Shown here in pieces: positions 11,276-25,000 of a stretch of DNA of 64,000 nucleotides (position 1 is the first letter of the stretch; every line of letters begins with the position of its first letter). Under the pieces are notes generated by a model, which saw only the letters and a list, made by a program, of their open reading frames with translations, was not told where the DNA came from and did no database searches. The position numbers and the translations under genes were made by a program. Source of the DNA: Pithys albifrons albifrons (Eukaryota > Chordata > Aves > Passeriformes > Thamnophilidae); contig NC_092471.1 in NCBI RefSeq assembly GCF_047495875.1, positions 4,795,001 through 4,859,000 of the forward strand, given 5' to 3'.

Positions 11276-14094
11276 TTTTTAGCTCCACCTGAAAAGCCCA
11301 CGTCTTCAGATAGTCCTCTGCACATATTTGCCCCTGCTCCTACCTGGTCTCCATGTGGCAGGGACAGCAACAACCAAATGGGGCCTGTTTTGAATGCATC
11401 CATTTTAAGAGAATAGCATAAGAAACTTATTTTAGCAAATCTGGAACAAAGTATATAAAAATTCTTGGCACTTCAAGGGAAGAAAATTTCTTCCCTCTTC
11501 TTGATTTACATCTGACAATCATGCCATAATGCATACAACACACAGAATGCTCTTTTATGGTTCAGAAATACTACACAAATAAAGTTTGAAATCTTCCTGT
11601 GGAACTGTAAATGTGCAATCAATGAAAGCCCAACAGTTAATCAATGGTAGTTTCATCAGTGATTAGTTTATGTAAGGGCAGCTTTCCTCAAGTCCTTGAT
11701 TTAAAAACTTGAAGTTAATTCAAAGCAACATGAGGCAGCCAGAAAATCATTGTCTGCCACCTAAAAAGTCACACATTTGAAAGTTATCTTACATACAAAA
11801 GAAAGCCTACTGCTAATAATCACCACAAAAGCAGCAGAGGACTTAATAATATATAAAAAAATGTAATCATAAAAAAGTGTTTTCCAGGAAAGAAAAAAAA
11901 AAGCTTTTAACATTTGTAGAAGTCTGGCAAAACAGCAACTGATGCAGCTAAGCTTTCAACTAGTAGGAAAACAATGAATGGCTTGCTGATTCTCCCCATT
12001 AATTATCTGATATAACATTCATAAAGTCTCAGTATTTCAGACAAGTTTAAATGAAGACATAATTCTCTCTGAAATTCAGAGGCAATATCAGATAAACAGA
12101 ATTAATCGACACTCAAAATCATTGAATGTTGTAGATTTTAATTCCACTGGCAGCTTTCATATCTGCTCCATAACAATGTAATTTTAACAGGGTTTTTTTT
12201 GCAGTTCAATGAATGTGTAGGTCAATTTGTAACCCACTCACAGTTAAAACATAAACTTCAAACACACCCACATCAGAGCAGAGAAGAGCTGGAAATAGCA
12301 GTAGGATGATCCTGCTGGTTCAAAGAAACTTCTGCCAAAAAGGAGGAGAATATAACCCTAAAGTGATGGACAGATAGAGTATGCACCACTGCAGCTCCAT
12401 CTGAAGAAACAAGTCTGTGTCTTCAAGGCTTTTCTAGCTGTTCACTGATTAATTGAGGCCAGGATATTCCAAAGAGCTGATATAAAATGCACAGGGATAG
12501 ATCACTGCCAGAGCCTAACAGCAAAGTTAAATATCTGCACAACTGCTCTTCAATCTTGCCCTGCTCCTCCATTTCCCTTTTTGTTTCCTTTTCTCCTCTT
12601 CATCACATTTCTGCTGTGCTATAGACAGCAATCCGTGGCTAAAATTTCAGCAGAAAAGATCAATTTTGCTTTAACAAAGAAAAATTAGAGGTACAGAACA
12701 TGCACCTCAAAGCCTACCCACTCCAAGGCGAGGTCTTCTTGACCTGTTAGATGTTCAAAGGTAGTCCATGTCATTTAATCAATCATTAAACATAAAAGCA
12801 CCTGGTAGGGAATAAATAATATAAATGCTTTGCTTTGCCCTTAATTCTTTGACTCTTTATATCATTCTATGTTGAGTAGAGAAAGAAAACCACTTCCAAA
12901 TACCTGCAACTTTCCTTCAGCAGATAAGACACTATGAAAGCCAAATTGTGCAAGTACTTGGTCTTGTTCAGAGAAATAGATTCTATCATTAAGAAATTAA
13001 CTTCATTGTAGCAGACAAAACTGTAACACTAAGAATGCTTCATTTCTGGTGGTCACAGTACCACCATTACAGGCATAAAAGCAGAAGCTTTAATAAACAG
13101 GATCATTCATAGCAATGTTGAAATGAGTATGAGTAGGAACACATAAAACTGAGACTTTAGACCTGTAGAGGATCTTTAAAAGAAACTGATGACGCAAATT
13201 TAAAATACTTTTTTTTTTCATTTTCTACCTTCTGTAATATGCTTTACTCCTTTAAAATGAAGTGTTGGTGCACACTGTTGGTAGGTGTGCTTAACAGCAC
13301 TTAAAAAGAACATTGTATTTGTCCTCCTTGGATTTGCTGGAAAGAAGACAACAGAGAAGTCACAGGTCATGGAAACACACCTTTTTATGTGCCTTTCTTG
13401 AAAATTATCTCAGGATGAACTACATGTACCATTTTGTCACAGCTGAAGGTAAAAAACAGTGTTGTTTTTATAGAAATTGAAAAAAAGTTATCTTTTAAGA
13501 TCAACAAGGTAGTTTAACCACCAGTGAACTAGAGGTGTTATTTCAGAGTCATATTAAACTCTTCAATATACTGCTCTGGCAAATGCCTTAACCTACAGGG
13601 TCATCTGGCAACAACCAGCCTTCACCTGGGACTATTCCTTCTTTCCATCTCTTATGGATACTGTTTAGCTCTTTGCTTGTAACAGTTCCCCCTGCCCTTC
13701 CAAAATTGCAGCTTCTACAAAATTTATTTTTCTAATGCTAACTTTAAAAAAATCTGTTCCCCTTGGCATTTGTCTGGGATTTGCTCTCTTCTGAATAGAT
13801 TTTTTTTATTTTTTTTAAACAGGCATCATGACTGATTTCTTTCTTTACCTGGAAAATTAGAAAACAAGAAAAGCTTTCCAAAAAATCATGGTAATTTTCC
13901 AATAAGAAGCAGTAACTCCTCCTACCTGCCACTGGATGTAGCTATTCAACATTATTAAGTACCTCTAGTTCCCCACAGCAAGACAAATCCCAAAGTACCT
14001 TCTTTATTGCATTTTTTTATTGATGAGGTTTGTCATTTTATGGGATGTGGTACAATAGAAAGCAATTTAGTCAGTGATGCACACAAATGTTACC
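11276..14094. other. Unannotated AT-rich stretch, no gene recognised
   Basis: I find no recognisable gene, repeat family or structured RNA. Short A and T homopolymers occur at several places (for example about 11889-11901 and 13209-13219). Open frames do not exceed 62 codons. Confidence 0.6.
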
Positions 14095-14500
14095 TTTTTG
14101 CAATGCGTCAGCAGCAATAATCTTCTTTCAAATATGCTGAGAAGGAGCTATAAAGCTTCTCCTGCCAGAGGCAAGCTCGAGTGAGTCTGGCTGGGCTAAA
14201 AGTTCCTCCCAGAATGTGTTGTTTAAGGGCTGCATTTATCAAATACAGCAACAATTAAGGTGCACAGGCAGTTCAATTTTGTGTGGGTCAAAGAGAACAG
14301 CTACGGAATCATCTCCTGGATTTTCCAAACAGTTTGTTTGATCTCTTTTTGGTGGCTCCGTGTGAAAAGCTCGAGAAAGACAGAGCCAGATAACATTTGC
14401 ATGTCTTAATCATCTCAAGAAAGGGGTGATGAGATGGGTCACCCGAATCAATGAACCTCAGGATTTTCCCGTTCCAGCTGACAGCAGAACTCCTGTCAAT
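14095..14500. promoter_or_regulatory. Candidate enhancer or conserved non-coding block with POU octamer and retained CpGs
   Basis: Seven CpGs are kept in about 370 bp (14106, 14178, 14304, 14359, 14372, 14444, 14470) within an otherwise CpG-poor region. A perfect POU octamer ATTTGCAT lies at 14395-14402, followed at once by a TAATCATC homeodomain-type site. Two CTCGAG motifs lie at 14176-14181 and 14370-14375. Base composition is more balanced than the flanks and there are no simple repeats. This is the strongest regulatory candidate in the window by eye, but conservation could not be checked. No promoter elements or open frame argue for a transcription start. Confidence 0.35.
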
Positions 14501-15499
14501 TGAAAGGTTTCAGGTGCAGACCCCTGATTTATGTGGATCAAAACATTTTTCCTTTAACCTTGGTGAAAGTATCACTTTTAACTTTACCAGAAGCAGAAAG
14601 AAATGAAAGTCTGATCCTCTCCTCAACCTTTACAAGCCAGCTAAACAAAAGGTATTACAAGATGCAATTGCATGAAGCAGTAATATTCATTGAAATGAAG
14701 AATTTTTTCCCCAAGTACTACCAAACACTTGATATTTGCTAACAGAAATGGAAATATTTCATGGAACAATTTATGGAAGTGGCATTTTCACTAGAAACAA
14801 TCTGAACTAAATCACTCAATCACAATTTATATCTAGATGTGAAACGTTGGACAGATTAAAAAAAGGGAACTCGTCCACAAAACTTGTTTCTGAATAAGCT
14901 GGTGCTGTAAACTCTGATCTCACTCACAGAGAAATAGCTCCAGGGCCAGTAATTGCAGGAGTGACAGGCAGGCTTGGGAGGCTCTGCAAGCACTGGTACA
15001 GCCCAGGAATCGGGCAGGAATCACAAACTCCTCAGTAATAATTTTGATTCCAATCGCAGTTTACGGCCCTGTGGAAATCACTTCATTTCTATCTCAAGGT
15101 TTTTTTCAGTTCTATAAGGAGGAGGTTGTACATTTTCCTATAAACCTATTTCAGATGAGTAGTGGGCAATTACTTATGACTTGCAAAGCTTTCTGAGGTA
15201 ACAAATCTCTTTTGACCAAGTTTTTTATTATAAAAAGCCTGCCATTTTCATAAATCTACCTCTAAACAGTTCATGGCACTAGAAAAACTAACCTAAATTT
15301 TGATTATACTTTCAGACCAAAATAAAAGTGACTTAAGAAGGCATAAATTAAATGTATCAATATCAAATATTGACCCTCATTGTGCCTGGGGAGAATTTTC
15401 TCAGCATCAATGATGGTGATGTATGGCAGGACCACTGCAATTAGCACCACTAAAAGCCCCTAACCTAGCAAGTATTCCCACTCCAGGAACTCTGGTGGG
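14501..15499. other. Unannotated stretch, no gene recognised
   Basis: Nothing recognisable. The 80-codon frame at 14500-14742 (+) has no motif. The right end abuts the large TA/TG microsatellite. Confidence 0.6.
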
Positions 15500-15532
15500 T
15501 ACATATATATAAATTTACACACATACACACAC

Positions 15533-15568
<36 letters not shown>

Positions 15569-15723
15569 CTGTGTCTATATATGTATGTGTATGTATGTAT
15601 ATTTATATATACATATATGTATATATACACGTATATATGTATATACATGTATACATATACATATATGTATATATAAATGTGTATGAATATGTATATGTAT
15701 ACATACATACACATATTTATATG
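15500..15723. repeat. Long compound TA/TG/CA microsatellite
   Basis: About 220 bp of nearly pure alternating purine-pyrimidine sequence runs from CA-rich, through TA (about 15532-15550) and TG (about 15551-15568), into interleaved TATG/TACA units with many local palindromes. Such tracts are highly mutable and can adopt Z-DNA or cruciform forms under supercoiling. The open frames that cover it on both strands (15460-15810, - and 15553-15735, +) encode only Tyr/Ile/Val/His-rich low-complexity peptide and are artefacts. Confidence 0.95.
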
Positions 15724-17384
15724 TCTCCCAGATGAATTTGTCAATGATTTTTTAGTTATTATTTTTAGTACCTCTATATTTCCATTTCGTGTTTTACATC
15801 GTATAAACACACAGATGGAAACTTAAACATGTCAAAAAATATTCCAGGCAGTAACTCTCAGATAGTGCTTTATATTTTATACAAACCTTCATTTTCATCT
15901 TTTCTACCAAAGTAATTAGAAAACATTTGTTGCACAAGCTGACAACAAGTAGGAATAGTAGTGAAACTATTAAACTTGGAGTTATCCATCAAACTTCAAG
16001 GATTTAAGCACAGAGTTAAAACAAACTGCAGATTCTGTGCAGAGCCAACAATAAGATGCAGGACTTCCAGAACACAATTCCTCACATGTCTCCACCATTC
16101 TCCAGATGTGCATCTCTCTCTCTCCTTAATGACTAGAGAGAGACTCTGTGGTCATACAGTTCTCCATCTGGGAACTGTGGACAGATGGGAGAATGCTGGG
16201 CCCTTGTTCTCTCATTCCACTCTATCTTCCAGTCTGCTTATACTGGTGACCACAGATATGGCAAATTAAATACAGCCAATATCAGGAGCAGAAAACGCTC
16301 AGAAATGAATGTATGGTACTATGTGAATAAGTTATCATTTAGAAATACTGAAAGTTGCAGGCATAAGCATTTGCTTTTTCATACTGTTTTATTTTATATA
16401 TATATATATATCATTGTCCTCTAAAAATGCATTCATTTGTGATTCTTCATTGATTGAAAAGAACAATGAAATTGTAACTGTGATTTTTGCAGTATATTAG
16501 ACATATTCTAATAATCTCAGTCTTTACTAAGGGCTGCCTACAGAAGGCTACTTCAGTCAACAGAGAATGGCTTGAAAAAGTGAAAAGCACTTACTTTGTC
16601 CTCCGAGACCAGAAACTTCAAATCCCTACTTTTAAGTTGCTTTAGGCTTGAGACATGATTCCATTCTCCTAAAAAAGCAGCACGATACAGTGCTGCAATT
16701 CCACTGGGTCATTCTTTATGTAAATTCTCATTAAGAGAGGCTTGGGTAACATTACATTTGCAATATACTTCTCTAGATTCTGTATTTTGAAATCCAGCTC
16801 TAAAGCTAAAGCAGCTCTTTCATTAACTCACAAATGCCAGACAGAACACTTGGCTTGGCAGCCACATACAAGTTTTTTGGAATGTTTACAGACAAAATCC
16901 TCTCCCTTGACCAAAACAATAAAAGAAATTATACCCATAGCTTTGGTCTGAAGATTTGTACATAATACAGCTGGAACAGAAAGTTAATGGTAAGTCAGTG
17001 TTGGATGACACAGCTTTGTACAATATTCTGATCCCATTGACCTTCTGAGGGTAATGTGGCTCACTTGTTTATTTCAATTGTGGACATCTCAAAAGGGAAA
17101 ACCACAGTGTATATTTTTCTTAAATGTTATTTCTTTTGTGCATTGCAGCACAAAGGATGCTTGTAGAAATGGCAATAATAAGCAGATTTAAATAAACCCA
17201 TTAATAGATTCACTTTCCACAGACTCTGAGCTGGATATTGAGCAATCTGTGCTTCTCTGGCCCAAAGTGGCAAACTGGTTTCCACTAAATGGTTGCACGT
17301 CTGGCTGTTTGTAAAAAATGCAAGCAATTATAAAGAAAAGAAAACAAAAAAAGGTGAATTTGCCTTTTTGTTTGTCGTTACCAA
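15724..17384. other. Unannotated stretch, no gene recognised
   Basis: No gene supported. It contains a small TA microsatellite at about 16395-16411 and a CT-rich / GA-rich inverted pair at about 16113-16143 able to form a weak hairpin. The 102-codon frame at 15961-16269 (+) carries no recognisable domain. Confidence 0.6.
16395..16411. repeat. TA microsatellite
   Basis: About eight TA units form a short dinucleotide tract following a T run. Confidence 0.85.
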
Positions 17385-17510
17385 ACAATTTAACGACTGG
17401 ATGTGGCCCCTTGTGCAATGTTGTAGGTGACACGTGTGGTTGCATAGTGGTTGCTCAAAGGCTCTACTCAGTCCTGGAGGTCTTTTCCTCTTTAAATGAT
17501 TCTGTGATTC
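17385..17510 (+). mobile_element. CR1 LINE 3' end (sense) with octamer tail
   Basis: A clear CR1 terminus. It contains 'acgactggatgtggcccctt' (17392-17411), 'tggttgctcaaaggctctactc' corresponding to the 'ggttggactc' section, 'tcctggaggtcttttcc' (about 17471-17487), and it ends in 'atgattctgtgattc' (17496-17510), the characteristic ATTCTGTG-type 3' repeat. The 5' end is truncated, as usual for CR1. It is the best preserved of the sense CR1 ends in this window. Confidence 0.85.
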
Positions 17511-20500
17511 CACAAGTAGGTTTTGTTTTCATTACTTAAGAGATCCTGTCATGCCTCTATGTTCTAGCACTTTCCAAAATGAATAAATATTAAAGAATGG
17601 ACATGAAGAAACTTGGTTGGCCTGCTGAAGTATGGGTTTTGATAAAATTTTCTTAGCAGTAGGTGTTTTTGGAAGCTCTGTCACAGAGACTGTGGGGCCA
17701 CGTATAAACTGATACACCTCATTGTGGTGCTGTTGATTAACTGATATATGGTGGACTCCAAGGATCACAGTGTGAAATTGCACAGAGTAAACAGAATTCT
17801 TGGGAAAAAGGTTTATCTGCCATATTCCAGGGGAATATGCCAAGCCCTGGATGGGCTCTATTGCAAGGGAAATGCAGTTTCTTCTTTTACATTTGCTTTG
17901 CTTTATAAGAGGTTGAAGCCTGGCCTCACATTGTAGAGAACGCCACTAATTAAGCTAATTAGCCCTTTAGATCAGATTTCTTCCCATGAACTGATGAATA
18001 TTAGATTATTTAGAGCACAGTCAGCTGCCAGAAGGCAGTAAGATGATCTATCCCCAGAACAGCCAGTGTAACTCAGGTGGAACAGTAGTTTCACCTCAAA
18101 TTCTGTTATAAACACAGAACTGTTATATACAACATTATGTTCAATCTCTAAAATAGAGCTTTGTGTCGTTATCTCATAAATATATGTCCTACAAATTACA
18201 CAGTGTATTTTCCCCTACAAGAGAGATCTAAATTGGAAAATAAAAAAATATAACCTCTTAAATCATTCTGACCTATAAGGCAATCTGTTAAACTGAATCA
18301 ATATAAAAGAAGTAAAGCCAGCTATCACAAAAAGACATAAAACATGGCACAGAATTAAAATCTGGGAAGACAACTGAAGTCATACTCAAACTATAGATTC
18401 ATTTTACTTTTTACTTTTGCATGTCTGCATGCATTATGGGCAGCTTTAGAAATTTATCATTTGGTCTAACTAATATTAACCAAAATAATTTAAATTCTAA
18501 ATCATAATAAAATGCCATTTTATAGTTTGTGAGTTTACTTATAGATAACAGCAAAAATAGTTTTGGAAAGAATGAAATAAGACTTCTCTAGTTTATGTTA
18601 AATTATAATTTCAATATCTCTTGGAAGCAAAGGGAAAATTGCTGCTGGTTTACACCCAGTTCAGAACTGCTCCAAGTATCTGACTGTCACTCACCTGGCA
18701 CACTAAGCCATGGTTCTACAAAATGACAGAGACACAACATCCACATAGGCAAAATGTTCACAAGAAATTCAAAAGATCTAATTCCATGTCCATGTGCTAA
18801 ATAGTGTTGTAAAATACCCTGACTATTCTAAACCCTCCCATGACTGCTTTTCTATTTGCCATTGGAAGAGGAGATATAAATTTTGGGTTTAGAATAATTT
18901 TTAAATTTCAAGAAACTTCATAGGACAGGAAAGTAAAGTCTTTTGGAATATTTTCAAACCTCATTGCGTTTGTACTTTACACAGCATTTCTATGCCTCCT
19001 TTTCAGAAGTTCATTAATAAAAATGTTAACTCAGTGGGCAAAATGCACACTAAACTGCAAGCTACAACCTCCTGAGCCAATAAATGCACATTGAACTCTG
19101 TTCCTTGGACAAATGGCAGTCAGTAGGATCAGACTCATTCCTGTGTCAGAGCTCTTTCCACAATCAGACTCTGTCTTTTGATAAGTCATTAGAAAAGATG
19201 ACATGTGTATCCTGGCACAACTGGGTCCTGGGGAGAAGCTGACAGATGTTACAGTATAAATCAGTTCTGATGCACATTGTGTTGCCTCCAGAGGCATCTT
19301 CTGGTCTTCTACAAAAGGTTACTGAACCATATATAATACAGAAATGCAGATACAATTGTAAGGAATAAATGTAAGGTTCAGTTCTACCCCACTTAGAAAG
19401 TCTAATGCATGAATAATGTTCCATCTGTACAATGGTCAAATGTGACTAAAATTGATTTTAGATGTACCACATGGAGCAGCACAGACCTTAACAAGCTTAG
19501 TGACATAGGGGACCTTGTCAGAAATCTGTACAAAATTCATGATACAAGAAATTTGTATAAATGAGTATCTGGGACAACGAAAGATGGGGTTACATTACAA
19601 GAAACTTTTGTACCAAGTAATCAAAATGAATCATATACTGGAGGCATTCTCAAGAAGAATATAACAAAGTTTAGTCACATTAAATTTATAATAAACATGT
19701 GAAACATGTCAAATGTGCAGCTACACATCCTGACCATTAACTTTTCTGGATGCATGAATAAAATGTTAGCAATGGGAACAAAACAGTCTTCTGCTAATGT
19801 GTTTTAGCTGGAGAGATTTTTTTTCTTTTTCCCTGCAGCTCCAATCTTCCCACACCTACCTTTGTCAGGATCAGGGGAGTGTATCCCACCTGCATCCATG
19901 CTAGTCTGGAGCTGCTCTAGGCTCCCACATATCGCTCCTAAAATTCCAATGGCATCTGGCAGTTCTGCAGGGGAAAGGAAATATATTAAAAAAAAAAAAA
20001 GAAAAGAAAAGAAAAAGGCAGTAAATGAAAAAAGCAGCAAAGAAAGTCATTGCAATTTTGGAAATAGCCCATGCCAGAACCAATGGCTTTATTCATTAAA
20101 ACTTCAGGATCAACAACATTCTTTGAACAGGCACTCATAAATATTTTACCTTTCAACCTGACCTATAATTTTCATCAATATGTAAATACCATTGATGATA
20201 TTTACATCCATGTGTATTCATTGCACCCTGTAAAACTCATTTTTGGAATATGAAATAATTCATTTCTTCATCAGCTCTTTAAATCTTTTGTCTATAGCAG
20301 CCCAACACCCAAAGCACAGAAACTGCCATATCCTGATGAGGCAACATTAGTGTTATCTTCATTTTCTGCATGCAGAAGACAGTCAGAAAGAATAAAGATT
20401 CTTTTTAATTAAGATATCCAATCTAAAATACTAAAGAATATTTTTATTTTGGAGCACTTACATTTATAGCACAGAGAATACTAAAGTTACTGTTTTAATT

Positions 20501-23500
20501 TGCTTTAAATTGAAACTCAGTGCCCAATTCTCAAGTTGTAAGCCGAAACATGGGGAAAACAACATTAATATTTGTTTCAGTGTTATTAAACATTACCTCC
20601 AAATTGGATAAAATTCAACCTGAACAGCCTCAGCCAGGACACTGTGCTCTGAAATCCTCCTAACCCATCCCACTCAGTGTTTCCCACTACATTTGGCACT
20701 GACATTTCCTCAGCCTTTGTGACAATCAAAATAAAACTTTATGTATAAACCCACTTCCACATTCATTGGGTTGGTTCACTCTCAGCCATGTCTTTCCCAG
20801 CATGGCAAGTCTCAAGTTACAGGGTCCATCACAGTTCATTTAACAGGGACAAAAAGTCTTCCTCAGTTTGAATAACCCTAAACTTGGGGTTTTATTTTGC
20901 AGTCTGGGTTTCCTTTGGCAGTGTTTTGGGTGAACAGTCTCCTCTGCGCTTAAACAAACAAAAAACAAAAATAAAAAATTCCCAATAACATAATCTTGAT
21001 TTTCCGTCCCTTGACCTGCTGCATCTCCACCAAAACCCACCAGTATGGGATTCAAAACTTAGGCAGATGCAACAGAAGAGGGATGAAGGAAAGAGCTGCA
21101 GCCTGAAATAACACAGAGCACTGAAACCCAAATGGCTGAGAACCAAGACAGCAAGGCCAAAAATATTGCAGCTTGAAACAGGCCTGTGTCATATTGTAAC
21201 TGTATACTGAGCAAATCAACCCTCAAACCCAACAGTTCTGAGTTCAATAAGCAATTGATTTTCCCTACCAAGTTCCCTCTTTTACATTTCAAAAAATCAG
21301 TTTTGAACTTTTAACATGAATGACCTGAGAACTGTGAGGATGTGGATACAGTTGAGCTGCACAGGAATGAAAAATGGAGAGGACCAAAGTTGCTGCTTTA
21401 CTTCCCTATGAGATGGTTGTTTCAGAGCTCAGCCTGTGAAGCAGACTCACAAAATATCTCTGTACAAATACGTTCTGTTCAGGAAGGCATTCAGGCACCA
21501 CAAATTCAGGAACTGAAAGGTCTGTCAGCCCACCAATTTAGTACAGTGATTTATTCTTACATGTTGCAATGGCATTATGAGCCACATAATACTTTGCTAT
21601 GAAAGAAAACAAGAGCAGCATTTTTCAAATCAGGTTAAAATTTATATATTCATCCCATAATGTCTCAAGCTGATTTCTTTAACTCACTTCAAGATTTTGA
21701 TTATGGAACCATAGAACTTAAAGACAAGCAGCTGAAATAAAAGTTAATATCATAAAACCAGTTAAATGTTTCTTTCTACTGTCAGTCAATTCAATTTTCA
21801 CAGATAGGAAACAGCAATAATTTAAATAGTCATTCGCTCAGTCTTCTTTTCTGGATTTTAACATACTTTGGTTTGCATTCTTTTAAATGCATCACACTTT
21901 AAAGTGGTTGAGGATCACATTCCTTGGCATATAAAGATCCTTCAGTATAGATTTATACAGAGGGGACTGCAGCAGCTTGAATGATGGAAGCTAATAACAT
22001 CAACACAGCATGCATATGATTTTATGCATAGAAACTTGGCAAGACTAAGAGTGCTTTTAGTGGAATGTGGCTGTGCTAATACTCCCTCCTGTGAGTAGCT
22101 CCTTTTCACTGTATAATCAAGATCTCCATGCAGTGATCTGAGATGGCTTTGCACAGAGCTGCTTTCAAAAATGAAATTATCTTCATTATTATTAATTTTA
22201 TGAAAATAAATTGCCTTGGAGTTTAGTGCTAATTACTGTCCCTGTCATATAGCCCAAGAAAGGGAGGTGTAGAATTTTCTGCCTCAGTCTCAAGGATCCA
22301 GGCCACAACCTTGCAAAGTAAGAAAATTACTTCTAATCAGCATAATAGAAACCTTGAGCTAAAATGTCTCTAGTCACAATTACCTCACAACAGAACACAA
22401 CACAGAGCATATTTCCCCTTTATTTTAATCTCCAATTATACTACTTTTATATTTGGACACAACTTCAGAATAAATAGTACTATTTCTCTACCAAGTTGTC
22501 AACAAGCTCGCATGGCTGACAAAGAATCCACATGTGAATTTTGGCAGGTTTGGTGCCCTGTTTCCTTGTTTTGCAAATAAGACTTCTTATCAAAATACTA
22601 TTGAAACAAGCATTAAAAAAGACATATGAAAATCCATAAGTCTCTAAAGTTTCTGCCCTGACTTTACCTGTAGATGAAGGTTTCAGGAGCACAGGAAAGC
22701 TCACTAACCTTGGTTCCTGTTATCACTTAAGAGCAGGCCAGATAAGCTCTTGGATCAAATTTAAGATACTTCAGTCTAAAATTCCCTGCCAAGTGCTCAA
22801 CCACAGGCTTAGGCTGAGCTTAGTGCCCAGGACAGTATTGTCTTACACATCACAGCTTGGTGGCAGCAGCACATGAAATAGGAGTTCTGGCACAGCCTCA
22901 GACCCCACTCCCCTGAAGGACTTTCTCAGGATTTACGGATAAACTCGAGTCCCAGGATGCTGGGAGCAGTAACCTGAAGAGATCTGCTTGAGGAGCCTGG
23001 AAACCACAATGCTCATAACAGTTCATCCCCTCAAAAACTAGCAATTTGGAAAATGCCTACTTTTGTTCTCTGACCTTAAAATCATGACAGAAAGAAGCTG
23101 GAGACATCTGAAACACATTCCAAACCCCACAAAATCCTAATTCCTGCTGTTTCATTCAAAGAGAAGTACCAAAATGGTGTCTGCACAAGAAGAGGTAAAT
23201 GTGGAAATTCCTGCTGCTTTTAGTGCCTTTCTATACCTTATGTCAGCAAAACTAAACATTATGATGCAACATTTCCTACACAAAAAGTAGTTTAGCAACT
23301 GCTAGGTAGGAGAAAGTTAAAGGAGGAAATACTTTTTTTCCATTCTCTCTTCCTCTTTCCCCTCATTCAAACAGGAATGTATTACATGAAGCTGTTCAGT
23401 AAATCTTAGGGCTTTAGTAGGTAAAAAAAAATAAAATTAAGAAGGAACAAAAGAATTAGCAAGTCACTCTTTGGGCTCAGATGTAAATACTGCCTTAGTT

Positions 23501-25000
23501 CAATACGAAGCCAAATGCAGCACAAATCACCAACTATATGAAAATATCTACCACTTAAACTGCATTGCAAGCAGATCTGTTACTCTCTACATCCCTGAGA
23601 CTTTGGGGATTGAAAGCAAAGAACATATGGATCTACAGAAACTCCACCTTCCTAAGTCTTTGGGGCTTTAAACCTAAAGAATTTATTTAAGATACTGTAT
23701 GCAGTGAGCACTTCAGTCTCATGAAAAACCCACCCTGTATATTTAAAATGGGTTTAGAGATATCTAATTAAATAAATATATTGAACACTTATTTTTCTCA
23801 CCGTTTGAGAAAGCAAATATGAAGTTTTATTAGATATGAAAAATCAGACAAAATAACATAAACATTACATCCATCACAACCTCATTCAGTTAATTAAATT
23901 CAGATGCTCAGCTGAGTAATTTTAATTAGTAGTACTGGACACATTTTCAAGCTGTCTGGAAGCAGGAGTTATTAATAATTTATCCTCATTTCTTGGAACT
24001 CATATTTCATATTTGATTTTAGATGTCTGCACCCATAATTTTTTCCCATGAAGCATAAGTTACTGTAACAATTTTTTCATGATGAACAGGTGACTAAATA
24101 GGAGGAGCAGGGCTGGCAATGTGTTAACTGCAGCTCATCACTGGAAGATGTTATCTTGATGGAATCAGAGTAAATGATTTTCTTAATCAAATCTCAAACA
24201 CAGATCTCCTGTAAAAGCACTTTTTTGTTTTCAGATGAGTTAAGGTTGCACTTCAACTCACTTACAGCGTTCCCAAGTGACTTCCTGAAGTTGTTTTTCT
24301 CATCTAGAGTGGTAGCTGTACTTTTGACCTCAGCAAGTAACAAAAATACTGACATTGACTTTTTCTTGGAAGGAGAAGCTGACAATGGATATTCCTTGAT
24401 ACTCTGTTAATTGAGAATTTGTTGGTTTACAAAATATAACTTCCTGAGAACAGCAGATATCAAAGAATAAAATATTTTTCTTCAGTAATATGGGTACCTA
24501 CACGTTTTGATCTTGCAACTGCTCTTTTTTAACAATAAATTGGAGTGACTTCACATGGCTGTCTTAAATGACATATATCCCACATTCTTAGCTAAATTAT
24601 ACCTAGCTCATAACCACCTAGTACAAACCAAATTTTTTCACAGCTAAAAATGGTGCTAAAATTGCTAATTCAAGCACTGAAGGCTAGAAAATGTCCCCAG
24701 GGTTTCCTGTTCAACCTTGGTTTACCTCCTAGGCACCATTAAATACTGTTAATTTTTAATAGGCTGCTAATATCCCATTTTTTTTTCGCTGACTCCATTA
24801 CTGGGGAGTCATTTACCCACTGAAGCAGCAGCATTCCTGATTTCAGAGGATACGAAGGGAATGGTAGTGAGGATCACAAGAAACAATGCACAGCCTTGTG
24901 TTAAAGAAGCAGAATATGCCTCAGTCAGAGGTCCTTCATTTCTTTACCATTATTCTTACATAAACAAGTCTAAAGTTCAAAAAGATTTGTCAGAAAAATG
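17511..25000. other. Long AT-rich stretch, no gene recognised
   Basis: No gene, tRNA or repeat family identified. The start (17941-18080) has two TAATTA cores 9 bp apart (17947-17952 and 17956-17961) and may be a conserved non-coding element, but evidence is thin. An A-rich purine tract lies at 19988-20016. The 103-codon frame at 17532-17843 (-), the 92-codon frame at 19862-20140 (+) and the 91-codon frame at 19164-19439 (-) show no domain. Confidence 0.6.
19988..20016 (+). repeat. A-rich simple repeat (A tract then AAAAG units)
   Basis: Twelve to thirteen adenines are followed by GAAAA units. Low complexity; possibly an old retroposon tail, but no source is recognised upstream. Confidence 0.85.

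Noticed and set aside
15460..15810. 116-codon Tyr/Ile-rich frame
   Set aside because: It is a translation of the TA/TG microsatellite.
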